From Lentzea sp. NEAU-D7 (GTDB lineage Bacteria > Actinomycetota > Actinomycetes > Mycobacteriales > Pseudonocardiaceae): a stretch of DNA of 64,000 nucleotides. This document shows, piece by piece, positions 17,662 to 24,970 of the stretch. The stretch covers positions 496,001 through 560,000 of the forward strand of contig NZ_JAPJDL010000002.1 of NCBI RefSeq assembly GCF_026242055.1, read 5' to 3'. Positions within the stretch are counted from its first letter, which is position 1, and each line of letters starts with the position of its first letter. Under the pieces are notes generated by a model. It made no database searches, was not told the origin of the DNA, and saw only the letters and a list, made by a program, of their open reading frames with translations. The translations under genes were made by a program, and so were the position numbers.

Positions 17662-18528
17662 CTAGGCCCACCTCCAGCGGATACCTACCCAGTTCACCGA
17701 CACGTCAGTCTCGAAGTGGTGCACGGAGTTCGTGTGGTCCGGCACCAGGTCGATGGTCCGGTGCGGTTCCCGCTCCTCCCAGTCCTGCAGGTACACGTGC
17801 GGGTCGACCGGCAGCGCCGCGGGGTCGAAGTGCACCTCGATCAGGCTCTGCGCGAGGAAACAACGCACGCCGTGCGCGTACTCGACGCTGTCGAGCCGCG
17901 TGGGGTCGTGCGCGACGAACTCGAAGACCCACGTCTCGCCCTCCCGCAACGGCTTGTCGAAGAGCAGTTCGTGGACGACCACGCGCTCGGCCTCGTGACG
18001 GGTGGACCGGCCGAGACGGCAGTTGCGGACGGGCTCCTGCCGCAGTTCCGCGGTCTCGGCCGAGTCGTCGCAGAAGTAGTGCGCGTAGAACCTGTCGACG
18101 CCGTCGTGGCGGGCGCGGACGACCATCTGCGCGTGGACGCGCGAGGCGTGCCGTTCCGCGTCCACGAACACCCTGTCGTGCCGGGAGAGGATCTCCAGGT
18201 CGTTGGCGTTGAAGCCGGGCAGCATGCCGGGCACGACGTCCGGCCATCCGCTCGGGCCGGTGTGCTCCAGCAGGGCGAGCAGCGAGCGCGGCGGTACTTC
18301 CAGCAGCTCTTCGAGCACCGCCACGGCCCGCAGCGACTTCGGGGAGACCGGCCGCACCCGCCCCTGCTGCCAGTCGCTCAGCGTCGACAGCGCGACCGCC
18401 ACGTCCTGCTGCCGCAGTCGCAGCCGGAGCCGTTCCAGCGTCAGGCCACGCCGGCGGATGGCCGCGCGCAGCGCCGAGTGGAACGGTCCGATGCGCAGCA
18501 GCGCTTCCAGACTGGGCGTCGTTGTCAC
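17662..18528 (-). CDS. XRE-like helix-turn-helix regulator with unknown C-terminal domain
   Basis: A 288-residue protein with an N-terminal HTH (about residues 14-75, including LSTLSDWQQGRVRPVSPKSLRAVAVLE) and about 200 further residues, rich in H, D and W, that I do not recognise. The C-terminal part may bind a ligand or be a beta-sandwich (HVYLQDWEEREPHRTIDLVPD). GTG start at 18528 with TAGAGT (18536-18541, minus strand) exactly seven bases upstream, so the transcript is probably leaderless. An inverted repeat brackets that promoter and start codon, suggesting autoregulation. The target genes are unknown. Confidence 0.75.
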   Translation of the reverse strand: MTTTPSLEALLRIGPFHSALRAAIRRRGLTLERLRLRLRQQDVAVALSTLSDWQQGRVRPVSPKSLRAVAVLEELLEVPPRSLLALLEHTGPSGWPDVVPGMLPGFNANDLEILSRHDRVFVDAERHASRVHAQMVVRARHDGVDRFYAHYFCDDSAETAELRQEPVRNCRLGRSTRHEAERVVVHELLFDKPLREGETWVFEFVAHDPTRLDSVEYAHGVRCFLAQSLIEVHFDPAALPVDPHVYLQDWEEREPHRTIDLVPDHTNSVHHFETDVSVNWVGIRWRWA

Positions 18529-18548
18529 GCACTTGACTCTAGTGACAA
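18522..18548. promoter_or_regulatory. Inverted repeat over promoter and start of the XRE gene
   Basis: Arms TTGTCAC (18522-18528) and GTGACAA (18542-18548) are perfect complements separated by 13 bases. The gene's start codon lies in one arm and its -10-like TAGAGT reaches to the edge of the other. A repressor bound here would block initiation directly. Confidence 0.6.
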
Positions 18549-18563
18549 GGGGTGGCGGCCTGG

Positions 18564-19556
18564 CTAGAGCGCGAACCCCTCGGGGAACGGATCGGTCTCG
18601 TCCAGGAGGTACTGGCCCATGCCGGTGATCCACGCCCGTCCGGCCACGGTGGGCACGACGGCCGTGCGGTCGCCGAGCGGGACCTCCTCCAGCAGCCGGC
18701 CGACGAACCTCGTGCCGATGAACGACTCGTTCACGAAGTCCTCGCCGATGCCGAGGTCCCCGCGCGCGTGGAGCTGTGCCATCCGGGCGCAAGTGCCTGT
18801 GCCGCAGGGTGATCGGTCGAACCAGCCGGGGTGGATCGCCATCGCGTTGCGCGAGTGGGCGCCGTCGTTCCCCGGCGCGACGAACTGGACGTGCTTGCAC
18901 CCGCCGATCGCCGCGTCCACGGGGTGCACCGGCCGGTTCACCGCGTTGATCTCGTCCATGATGGACAGACCAGCGGCCAGAATCCGTTCTTTTTCCACAC
19001 GGTCGAACGGGATGCCCAAGTCCGCCAGCGGCACGATCGCGTAGAAATTGCCGCCGTACGCCATGTCGTAGCGGACCTCGCCGAGTCCGGGCACGGTCAC
19101 CACGGCGTCCAGCTCGTGCGCGTACGACGGGACGTTGCGGATCGTCACGAGCTTCGTGCGGGTGTCGTAGTCGGCGAGCACCAGACCTGCGGGGGTGTCC
19201 AGGCGCACGGTCGTGACAGGTTCTGTCATCTCGACCATGCCGGTCTCGACCAGCACCGTGGCGACGCCGATCGTGCCGTGCCCGCACATCGGCAGCAGGC
19301 CGGAGACCTCGATGAACAGCACGCCCCAGTCCGCGTCCTGGCGGGTCGGCGGCTGCAGGATCGCGCCGCTCATCGCCGCGTGGCCACGCGGCTCGTTGAC
19401 CAGCAACCTGCGGATGTGGTCGTGGTTCTTGATGAAGTTGAGCCGCTTCTCGGCCATGGTCTCGCCGGGGATCACGCCTACCCCGCCGGTGATGACCCGC
19501 GTCGGCATGCCCTCGGTGTGGGAGTCGACGGCGCTGAAGTACTTCGAGAACCTCAT
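18564..19556 (-). CDS. 4-hydroxyproline 2-epimerase (proline racemase family)
   Basis: Converts trans-4-hydroxy-L-proline to cis-4-hydroxy-D-proline, the first step of hydroxyproline breakdown. The 330-residue protein has both catalytic cysteines of the family: Cys91 in MCGHGTIG and Cys251 in PCGTGTCAR. Two cysteines fit an epimerase or racemase and argue against the dehydratase subgroup, in which one cysteine is replaced. The ATG overlaps the stop of the deaminase gene (ATGA). Context with the deaminase and a three-subunit D-amino-acid dehydrogenase favours hydroxyproline over proline as substrate. Confidence 0.88.
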   Translation of the reverse strand: MRFSKYFSAVDSHTEGMPTRVITGGVGVIPGETMAEKRLNFIKNHDHIRRLLVNEPRGHAAMSGAILQPPTRQDADWGVLFIEVSGLLPMCGHGTIGVATVLVETGMVEMTEPVTTVRLDTPAGLVLADYDTRTKLVTIRNVPSYAHELDAVVTVPGLGEVRYDMAYGGNFYAIVPLADLGIPFDRVEKERILAAGLSIMDEINAVNRPVHPVDAAIGGCKHVQFVAPGNDGAHSRNAMAIHPGWFDRSPCGTGTCARMAQLHARGDLGIGEDFVNESFIGTRFVGRLLEEVPLGDRTAVVPTVAGRAWITGMGQYLLDETDPFPEGFAL

Positions 19557-20446
19557 GACGTCGCCAGCTTCATGTCGGCGTCGACCTGCGCGAGCTGTTC
19601 GGGGCTCAGCGGGCCGCGCGGGGGACGGCACGGACCGCCGTAGCGGCCGACGTAGTCCATCGAACGCTTGATGGCCTGCACGAACTCGGTGCGCGAGTCC
19701 CAGCGGAACGCCGGCACGAGCTTCTCGTACAACGCCCGCGCCTCGTCGAGCCTGCCCTCCAGTGCCAGGTCGAACAGCTGCTTGCTCTCGGCCGGGAACA
19801 CGTTGGGGTAACCCGCGAACCAGCCCTTCGCGCCCATCAGCAGGCTCTCCAGCACGACGTCGTCCGCCCCCGCCACGACGGTGAGGTGCGGGGCGGCGGC
19901 GCGGATCTCCAGCACGCGCCGGACGTCACCGGAGAACTCCTTGACCGCCACGACGTTCTCGATCTGGCCGAGCTCGGCCAGCAGGTCCGGGGTGAGGTCG
20001 ACCTTGGTGTCGATCGGGTTGTTGTAGACCATGATCGGCAGCCCGGCCTTCGCGACCTCGCGGAAGTGGTGCACGACCTCGCCGCGGTTGGCCCGGTACA
20101 TCGTCGGCGGCAGGCACAGCACGCCGTCCGCGCCGTCCTCGGCCGCGAGCTCGGCCCAGTGCCGGGCCTGGTGCGCGCCCACGCCGTGCACGCCGATGAC
20201 CGCGATGCCGCGGCCCTTGACCGCCGCGATGGCGGTCTGCGCGACCTCACGGCGTTCCGCGTCGGTCAGCGACGAGTACTCGCCGAGCGAGCCGTTCGGG
20301 CCGACGCCGCGGCAGCCGCTGTCGACGACCCACCGGCAGTGCTCGGCGAACCTGTCCAGGTCGGGACGCAGCCCGGCGGGGGCCTTCGGGTCTTCCGCGT
20401 AGGGGAGCGCGGTGGCGACGATGACGCCGTCGAGGCGTTCGGTCAT
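19553..20446 (-). CDS. DapA-family lyase, probable 1-pyrroline-4-hydroxy-2-carboxylate deaminase
   Basis: TIM-barrel Schiff-base enzyme of 297 residues. Visible family residues are the GSLGEYSSL loop (about 52-60), Tyr141 in IMVYNNP and the Schiff-base Lys169 in VVAVKEFSGD. In hydroxyproline pathways the DapA-family member (LhpC type) converts 1-pyrroline-4-hydroxy-2-carboxylate to 2-oxoglutarate semialdehyde. The placement between epimerase and dehydrogenase genes, with four-base overlaps on both sides, supports this role over dihydrodipicolinate synthase. The next enzyme, a semialdehyde dehydrogenase, is not in the window. Confidence 0.82.
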   Translation of the reverse strand: MTERLDGVIVATALPYAEDPKAPAGLRPDLDRFAEHCRWVVDSGCRGVGPNGSLGEYSSLTDAERREVAQTAIAAVKGRGIAVIGVHGVGAHQARHWAELAAEDGADGVLCLPPTMYRANRGEVVHHFREVAKAGLPIMVYNNPIDTKVDLTPDLLAELGQIENVVAVKEFSGDVRRVLEIRAAAPHLTVVAGADDVVLESLLMGAKGWFAGYPNVFPAESKQLFDLALEGRLDEARALYEKLVPAFRWDSRTEFVQAIKRSMDYVGRYGGPCRPPRGPLSPEQLAQVDADMKLATS

Positions 20447-21633
20447 GACTGTTCCTCCGGGAGGTCGGCGAGTTCGCCAAGGGGGATCGGGACCGCGATG
20501 ACGCGGCGCTGGCCGTCGAACGGGACGCCGGTCAGCTCGGCGGCGTTGCGGGCGCAGATGCGGCCCTGGCAGCGGCCCATCGCGACACGGCTGGTGAGCT
20601 TGAGCTCGCGCATGCTCGTGGCGTCGGTCAGGTCCTCGAGACGGACCTTCTCGCAGCGGCACACGGTGGTGTCCGGGTTCAGCCACGTCCGCCAGCCGGG
20701 CTGGACCTCGTGCGCCCTGGCCAGGGCACCGGCGAACAGTCGTCCCCTGCGGACCGCCTCCACGGCCTTCGCGGGCGGTTCGTGGCCGGCCGCGGCGGCT
20801 CCGGCGACGACGCCTTCGGCCTCGGCCAAGTCGGCGCCGCCGATGCCGGTGACCTCACCGGCCGCGTAGACGTTCCCGATCGACGTCCGCTGGCGTTCGT
20901 CGACGTCGAGGAAGTCGCCGGTGCGGCGGGCGTGCGGCACCAGGTCCGTGCGGGGCAGGAAGCCGTAGCCGACGCAGACGAGGTCGGCGTGCTCGGTGCG
21001 GTGGCCGACGGGCCGCCACCGGCTGTCGAGCTTCGCGACCGTCACGCGGTCGCCGTGCTTGGCGATGACGGCGGTGCGGGTCTCCAGGCGGGGCAGCACC
21101 TTCCGGTAGCCCGCGAGCTCGCCGATCTTGTGCCGGTTGGCGAGCACCGCCCGGGACTCGCGCAGCCACCGGGTGGGCGAGGAGGCCTCGTAGACGCCGA
21201 CGAGGGTGGCGCCGAGGTCCTGCAACGCGGTCGCGACCGGCAGCAGGAACGGCCCGGTGCCCGTGACGATCACGCGTTCGGCCAGCGTGACGCCCTGCTT
21301 GGCGAGGGCCTGGGCGGCGCCCGCGGTGATCACGCCCGGACCGTCCCAGCCGGGGAACGGCAGGGGGCGGTCGTAGGCGCCGGTGGCGACGACCAGCGCG
21401 TCGAACCGCAGGAGCCCCGGTCCGCGCAGGTGCAGCGCGTCACCCTCCACCAGCCAGGCCTCGGTGTTCTTGAGGTGCGTCACCCCGGCGTGGCCGAACC
21501 TGGCCCGGCCGCGCAGGTACTGGCCGCCGGCCTCCGGCTCCGAGTCGACCATCGTGACCTCGGCGCCCGCGTCGGCGGCCGTCCGGGCGGCCGCCATTCC
21601 GGCGGGACCCGCGCCCACGACGACGACCCTCAC
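20443..21633 (-). CDS. D-hydroxyproline dehydrogenase, FAD/[2Fe-2S] (HcnB-like) subunit
   Basis: A 396-residue NAD(P)/FAD-dependent disulfide-type oxidoreductase. The FAD-binding GAGPAGMAAA motif is at residues 8-17 and a second dinucleotide fold near 121-150 (VIVTGTGPFLLPVA). A C-terminal BFD-like iron-sulfur domain has cysteines 325, 327, 355 and 360 (CRC and GRCQGRIC). This is the architecture of the alpha/HcnB subunit in heterotrimeric D-hydroxyproline dehydrogenases. The GTG start overlaps the ferredoxin stop, and its stop overlaps the deaminase start. It probably passes electrons from the DadA-like subunit to the respiratory chain. Confidence 0.85.
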   Translation of the reverse strand: MRVVVVGAGPAGMAAARTAADAGAEVTMVDSEPEAGGQYLRGRARFGHAGVTHLKNTEAWLVEGDALHLRGPGLLRFDALVVATGAYDRPLPFPGWDGPGVITAGAAQALAKQGVTLAERVIVTGTGPFLLPVATALQDLGATLVGVYEASSPTRWLRESRAVLANRHKIGELAGYRKVLPRLETRTAVIAKHGDRVTVAKLDSRWRPVGHRTEHADLVCVGYGFLPRTDLVPHARRTGDFLDVDERQRTSIGNVYAAGEVTGIGGADLAEAEGVVAGAAAAGHEPPAKAVEAVRRGRLFAGALARAHEVQPGWRTWLNPDTTVCRCEKVRLEDLTDATSMRELKLTSRVAMGRCQGRICARNAAELTGVPFDGQRRVIAVPIPLGELADLPEEQS

Positions 21634-21812
21634 GACGTCGTCCTGATCACGTCGCCGTCGCGCAGCGGGTGGCGGCACGCGCGCACCTCGGGCACGCCGT
21701 TGATCTCCGCGACGCAGCCGAAGCACACGCCGATGCCGCAGAAGTACCTTCCCGGCAACAACTCCGCGACGTGCGCGACCTCGCGCGGCAGGCCGTTGAA
21801 CGTCACCTTCAC
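21630..21812 (-). CDS. D-hydroxyproline dehydrogenase, small [2Fe-2S] (HcnA-like) subunit
   Basis: A 60-residue ferredoxin-like protein, easy to miss because a much longer open frame covers it. Cysteines at 25, 30, 33 and 46 (FCGIGVCFGC, then RACRHPL) give the C-x4-C-x2-C...C pattern of plant-type [2Fe-2S] subunits such as HcnA and sarcosine/D-hydroxyproline dehydrogenase gamma subunits. It starts at GTG 21812, overlapping the stop of the FAD subunit, and ends overlapping the start of the HcnB-like gene. Both overlaps are four bases, so the three subunits are made together. Confidence 0.85.
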   Translation of the reverse strand: MKVTFNGLPREVAHVAELLPGRYFCGIGVCFGCVAEINGVPEVRACRHPLRDGDVIRTTS

Positions 21813-22888
21813 ACCATCACCTCCGGCCGGTCGACGCGGAACGGGCGGGGATCCACCAGGGGGTCCTCGCCGGTGAGCAGCTGGGCGAGCAGGCGCCCGG
21901 TCGCCGGGGCCAGCCCGACGCCCGCGCCCTCGTGACCCGTGGCGTGCCACAGGCCGGGCGTGCGGGGGTCCTCGCCGATGATCGGCAGGTGGTCCGGCGC
22001 GTACGGGCGGAAGCCGCCGTACGCGCGCATGACCGGGACGTCCGCCAGCATCGCGAACATCGCGATCGCTCTGCGCGCCAGTGCTTTCAGCACCTTGCTC
22101 TCGATGGTGTCGTCGAAGCCCTTGCGCTGGCGGCTCGACCCGATCAGCACCGTGCCCGCCTGGGTCGACTCGACCACGCCGGACGTCTGGAGGTCCGCGT
22201 CGCCGCTCGCGACCGCGCCGACGTAGTCCGCGTCGTAGACCTTGTGCCGGATCCTGCCGGGGATCGGCGTGGTCACGAGCACCACACCGCGCCGGGGCAG
22301 CACGTTGACGCCGAAGTGCCGCGCCCAGGGGCCGGTGGCGTTGACGACCGCGCCGCAGCTGATCACGCCGTCGGACGTGGTCACGCTCCGGCCGTCCGCG
22401 GAGGACACCTCGGTGCGCCTGACCTCGATGCCGCGCAGCAGGGTCCGGGTGGCCTTGACCGGGTTGAGCTGCGCGTCCTGCAGGTAGTGGACGGCGGCGG
22501 TGATCCCGGGGTTCAGGTGCGGCTCGCAGGCCAGCGCGTCCGCCGCGCTGATCTCGCAGGCGTCGACGCCTGCCGTGCGCTGGGCCGCGGCGAAGGCTTG
22601 CAGCCCGACGACCGCCTCGGGGGTCGTGGCGACGACCAGGCCGCCCTTCTCCTCCCACTCGGCGTCGTCCGCGAGCTCCGGCCACAGGGCGCGGCTCGCC
22701 AGGGCGAGGCCGAGCTCCGGGCCCGGCTCCTTGTCGCTGACCAGCACGTTGCCCTCGCCGGCCGCGCTGGTGCCCGACGCGGGTCCGTGGCGGTCGACGA
22801 CGAGGACGGCGAGGCCGCGCGCCCGCAGGGCCTGGGCGCACGCGGCCCCGATGATGCCCGCGCCCATCACCACCACGTCCGGCTGCAT
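21809..22888 (-). CDS. D-hydroxyproline dehydrogenase, FAD (DadA-like) catalytic subunit
   Basis: FAD-dependent amine oxidoreductase of the DAO family, 359 residues. The N-terminal GAGIIGAACAQALR motif binds FAD, the STRTL-like segment is replaced by VKATRTLLRG (about 175), and the C-terminal GTGHEG-like motif reads HATGHEGAGVGLAPATG. The preferred start is ATG 22888, with GGAGG five bases upstream; a GTG six bases earlier lies inside that ribosome site. First gene of the five-gene hydroxyproline operon, directly behind an inverted-repeat operator. It should oxidise cis-4-hydroxy-D-proline to the pyrroline. Confidence 0.86.
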   Translation of the reverse strand: MQPDVVVMGAGIIGAACAQALRARGLAVLVVDRHGPASGTSAAGEGNVLVSDKEPGPELGLALASRALWPELADDAEWEEKGGLVVATTPEAVVGLQAFAAAQRTAGVDACEISAADALACEPHLNPGITAAVHYLQDAQLNPVKATRTLLRGIEVRRTEVSSADGRSVTTSDGVISCGAVVNATGPWARHFGVNVLPRRGVVLVTTPIPGRIRHKVYDADYVGAVASGDADLQTSGVVESTQAGTVLIGSSRQRKGFDDTIESKVLKALARRAIAMFAMLADVPVMRAYGGFRPYAPDHLPIIGEDPRTPGLWHATGHEGAGVGLAPATGRLLAQLLTGEDPLVDPRPFRVDRPEVMV

Positions 22889-22897
22889 GGCCACCTC

Positions 22898-22915
22898 CGT
22901 TCAATAGAATGAACG
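22898..22915. promoter_or_regulatory. Candidate operator of the hydroxyproline operon
   Basis: Perfect 6-bp arms CGTTCA (22898-22903) and TGAACG (22910-22915) around ATAGAA, in the 27-base gap between the regulator stop and the dehydrogenase start. It overlaps or lies just before the ribosome site of the first structural gene and is the likely target of the adjacent XRE-cupin regulator. Confidence 0.6.
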
Positions 22916-23461
22916 TTAGTGCTTCGGATACTCCAGCACCAGTACCGAGCTCACCTCACCGCCGATGGTCTCGTACGAGTGCGGCGCCGAGCCGGGGAAG
23001 CACACGTAGTCGCCCGGCCCCAGCTCGTACGGCGCGTCCACCGGCCCCACGAGCAGGCGGCCGCCCGTGACCAGCACGTGCTCCTTGCCGGGATGACCTT
23101 CGCTGGTCTGGACGGCGCCGGGCCGCACCCGCTGGTCGTAGATCTCCAGCACGGTGTCCCCGATGTCCATCCGCCGCATCAGCCGCAGGTCGACGGCGTT
23201 GCTGCTGAGCACCTCGACGTCGCGGGCGCGCACCAGCACGACGTCCGGTGTCGTCCGCTCGGTCACGAGCTCGGACACCGGCACGTCCAGAGCGTTCGAC
23301 AAACTGAACACCGTTTCGATCGTCGGGTTGCCCGCGCCGCTCTCCAGCTGGGACAGCGTGCCCTTGGCGATGGACGACCGCCGCGCGAGCTCCGACAGCG
23401 ACAGCCCGCGTTGCTCGCGGAACGCCCTGATGTTGGCGCCAAGCACCTGACCCGCACTCAT
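22916..23461 (-). CDS. XRE-cupin transcriptional regulator of the hydroxyproline operon
   Basis: A 181-residue regulator with an N-terminal HTH (about 6-62: LGANIRAFREQRGLSLSELARRSSIAKGTLSQLESG) and a C-terminal cupin sensing domain (about 105-180; GHPGKEHVLVTGGRLLVG and FPGSAPHSYE). It is immediately upstream of the hydroxyproline genes in the same direction, with an inverted repeat after its stop. By analogy with similar arrangements it probably responds to hydroxyproline or a pathway intermediate. ATG 23461 is chosen; an in-frame ATG at 23479 would add six residues. It is divergent from the TerB-like gene. Confidence 0.83.
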   Translation of the reverse strand: MSAGQVLGANIRAFREQRGLSLSELARRSSIAKGTLSQLESGAGNPTIETVFSLSNALDVPVSELVTERTTPDVVLVRARDVEVLSSNAVDLRLMRRMDIGDTVLEIYDQRVRPGAVQTSEGHPGKEHVLVTGGRLLVGPVDAPYELGPGDYVCFPGSAPHSYETIGGEVSSVLVLEYPKH

Positions 23462-23491
23462 GGTCGCTGATCGTTGCATAGGCTTGCACCC

Positions 23492-23878
23492 ATGACTGCG
23501 TACACGGAGGCGGAGGGGCAGACCCTCCGCACGGCCGTTTTCGGTGCCATGGTGCTGGTGTCCACTGCGGACCCCGGCTCGGTCGACGAGGAGAGCCAGG
23601 CCGGCGTCAGGGCCATCACCCTGCTGCCGGACGACATGCGCGCCGTCATCGCCGCCGCGCCGCCCTCGCTGCCGAAGGGCTCCACGTCCGAAGTGGAGTC
23701 CGGGGTCCTGGCCGCGCTGCGCGACTCCGTGGCGATCATCAACGCCCACGAGCCGCGTGACGTGCCGATCTTCCGCGCGGCCGTGTCGGAGATGTGCCGC
23801 TCGGTGGCCGGTGCGGACGGCGAGGTGGCGGCGGCGGAACGCGCGATGGTGACCAAGGTCGTCGAGGCGCTGGGCTGA
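23492..23878 (+). CDS. TerB-like small helical protein
   Basis: A 128-residue all-helical cytoplasmic protein. The C-terminal segment MCRSVAGADGEVAAAERAMVTKVVEALG resembles the metal-binding ADGxVxxxE helix repeats of TerB/DUF533 proteins. The N-terminal half (AVFGAMVLVSTADPGSVDEES) resembles the first TerB half, with an altered acidic pattern. ATG start with TAGGCT (23479-23484) seven bases upstream, so probably leaderless. It is convergent with the DUF4231 gene. I do not see other tellurite-resistance genes, so a stress role is only a guess. Confidence 0.55.
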   Translation: MTAYTEAEGQTLRTAVFGAMVLVSTADPGSVDEESQAGVRAITLLPDDMRAVIAAAPPSLPKGSTSEVESGVLAALRDSVAIINAHEPRDVPIFRAAVSEMCRSVAGADGEVAAAERAMVTKVVEALG

Positions 23879-23900
23879 CGGGACGCACCCGCCTGGCCGG

Positions 23901-24773
23901 TCAGGTCGTGCTGGGCCGAGTCGCGAGCCAGGCGGAGTGCTCCTTGCCGATCACGGCCTCGGCCTCGGCGACCACCGAGGCCCAGTCGCTCTCCGCCGCG
24001 TAGGGGAGTCGCCGGTCGACGTCCGCGAGCTCCCCGGCCGCCGTCGCGTAGCGGACGCTGAGGTTCTCGTACTGCCGCAGCCCGATCCACGCCGCGCCGC
24101 CCGCGACGGCCGCCGCCATCACACCGGACAGGTCGACGTCCCAGACGCCGTTGATGCGCAGGATGGCGAAGACGATCGCGACGAGCTCGCCGACGATCAT
24201 CAGGACGCGGAACACCGTCGCGCGGGTCTCGTTCATCGCGGACCTGTCGCGGTACCACTGCAGCTGCGGGCGCACGCGGGCCTCGCGGTAGGTGGTCCTG
24301 CGCTCGTCGAACGGCCTGGCCCGCAGCTCGGTCATGACCCGCTCGCCCGCGTCGTTCGTGCTGGTGAGCATGACCTCCCCGCGGTGGTCCCTGACCGCGT
24401 CGGCGATGGCGAGCTCCAGGGCGTGGCGGGGGTCCTGGGCGCCGCCGGGGAAGGGGGCGCCCGCCACGGCGTAGCGCCACGCCAGCGACTTGACCCGTTC
24501 GGCGACGGTCCTGCCCGCGTTCCACTTCAGCTCCGGGTGCATGACCCACAGCAGCAGCTCGCCGAACAGGGCGACGAGGAACCCGCCCAGCGCCACCCAC
24601 GCCCAGACGTCGACACCGGTGCCGCCGAGCTGCCACTTGAACGCACCACCCACCGCCGCGACCACCGCGCCGATCAGCCGCACCCTGCTGAACAGCAGCG
24701 TGAGCCGCTGACCGAGCCGGGAGACCGCCTCCGCGTCGTGGTAGAAGCCGGGCAGGTGCTCGTCGTTCATCAT
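23901..24773 (-). CDS. SLATT/DUF4231 membrane protein
   Basis: A 290-residue protein with two pairs of membrane helices, each preceded by a basic helical stretch: about residues 32-75 (LIGAVVAAVGGAFKW and VALGGFLVALFGELLLWV) and about 185-235 (VFRVLMIVGELVAIVFAILRI and GVMAAAVAGGAAWIGL). It ends in the EHSAWLATR box typical of SLATT families. SLATT proteins are proposed membrane-perturbing effectors of nucleotide-signalling defence systems. No nucleotidyltransferase or other partner lies beside it here, so its role is open. ATG codons at 24773 and 24770 both fit the AGGAC in front. Confidence 0.75.
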   Translation of the reverse strand: MMNDEHLPGFYHDAEAVSRLGQRLTLLFSRVRLIGAVVAAVGGAFKWQLGGTGVDVWAWVALGGFLVALFGELLLWVMHPELKWNAGRTVAERVKSLAWRYAVAGAPFPGGAQDPRHALELAIADAVRDHRGEVMLTSTNDAGERVMTELRARPFDERRTTYREARVRPQLQWYRDRSAMNETRATVFRVLMIVGELVAIVFAILRINGVWDVDLSGVMAAAVAGGAAWIGLRQYENLSVRYATAAGELADVDRRLPYAAESDWASVVAEAEAVIGKEHSAWLATRPSTT

Positions 24774-24899
24774 GTCCTGTTCTCGTGCGCCGAAGTTGAT
24801 CGTGGTCAGCCCACGGCTTGATTATCACGGCGCCGCCGGACCGCGAGGGTGATCTTGAATTGATCCGATGAGTTCGGGTGTTTGCGCCAACAAGAGGAC

Positions 24900-24961
24900 T
24901 TGACCGCCCTCGTTCCGGTTGCAATCATCGGATCTTCTCGCCGCCGCCCCGGACGAGAAGA
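24900..24961 (+). promoter_or_regulatory. Promoter and leader stem-loop of the fucosidase gene
   Basis: TTGACC (24900-24905) and AATCAT (24923-24928) are 17 bases apart and could form a sigma-70-like promoter. Just downstream, perfect 8-bp arms TCTTCTCG (24933-24940) and CGAGAAGA (24954-24961) end nine bases before the ATG. The repeat could be an operator or a leader hairpin hiding the ribosome site. Confidence 0.45.
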
Positions 24962-24970
24962 GCGTGGCGC

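Noticed and set aside
14720..17665. 981-residue plus-strand open frame across the ABC permease and VOC genes
   Set aside because: Runs across two recognisable minus-strand genes and their boundary; composition is Arg/Gly/His/Gln-rich noise.
17659..17670. GGGCCTAGGCCC palindrome at the end of the XRE gene
   Set aside because: It includes the gene's stop codon and lacks a T-run or matching sites elsewhere in the window; probably chance in GC-rich DNA.
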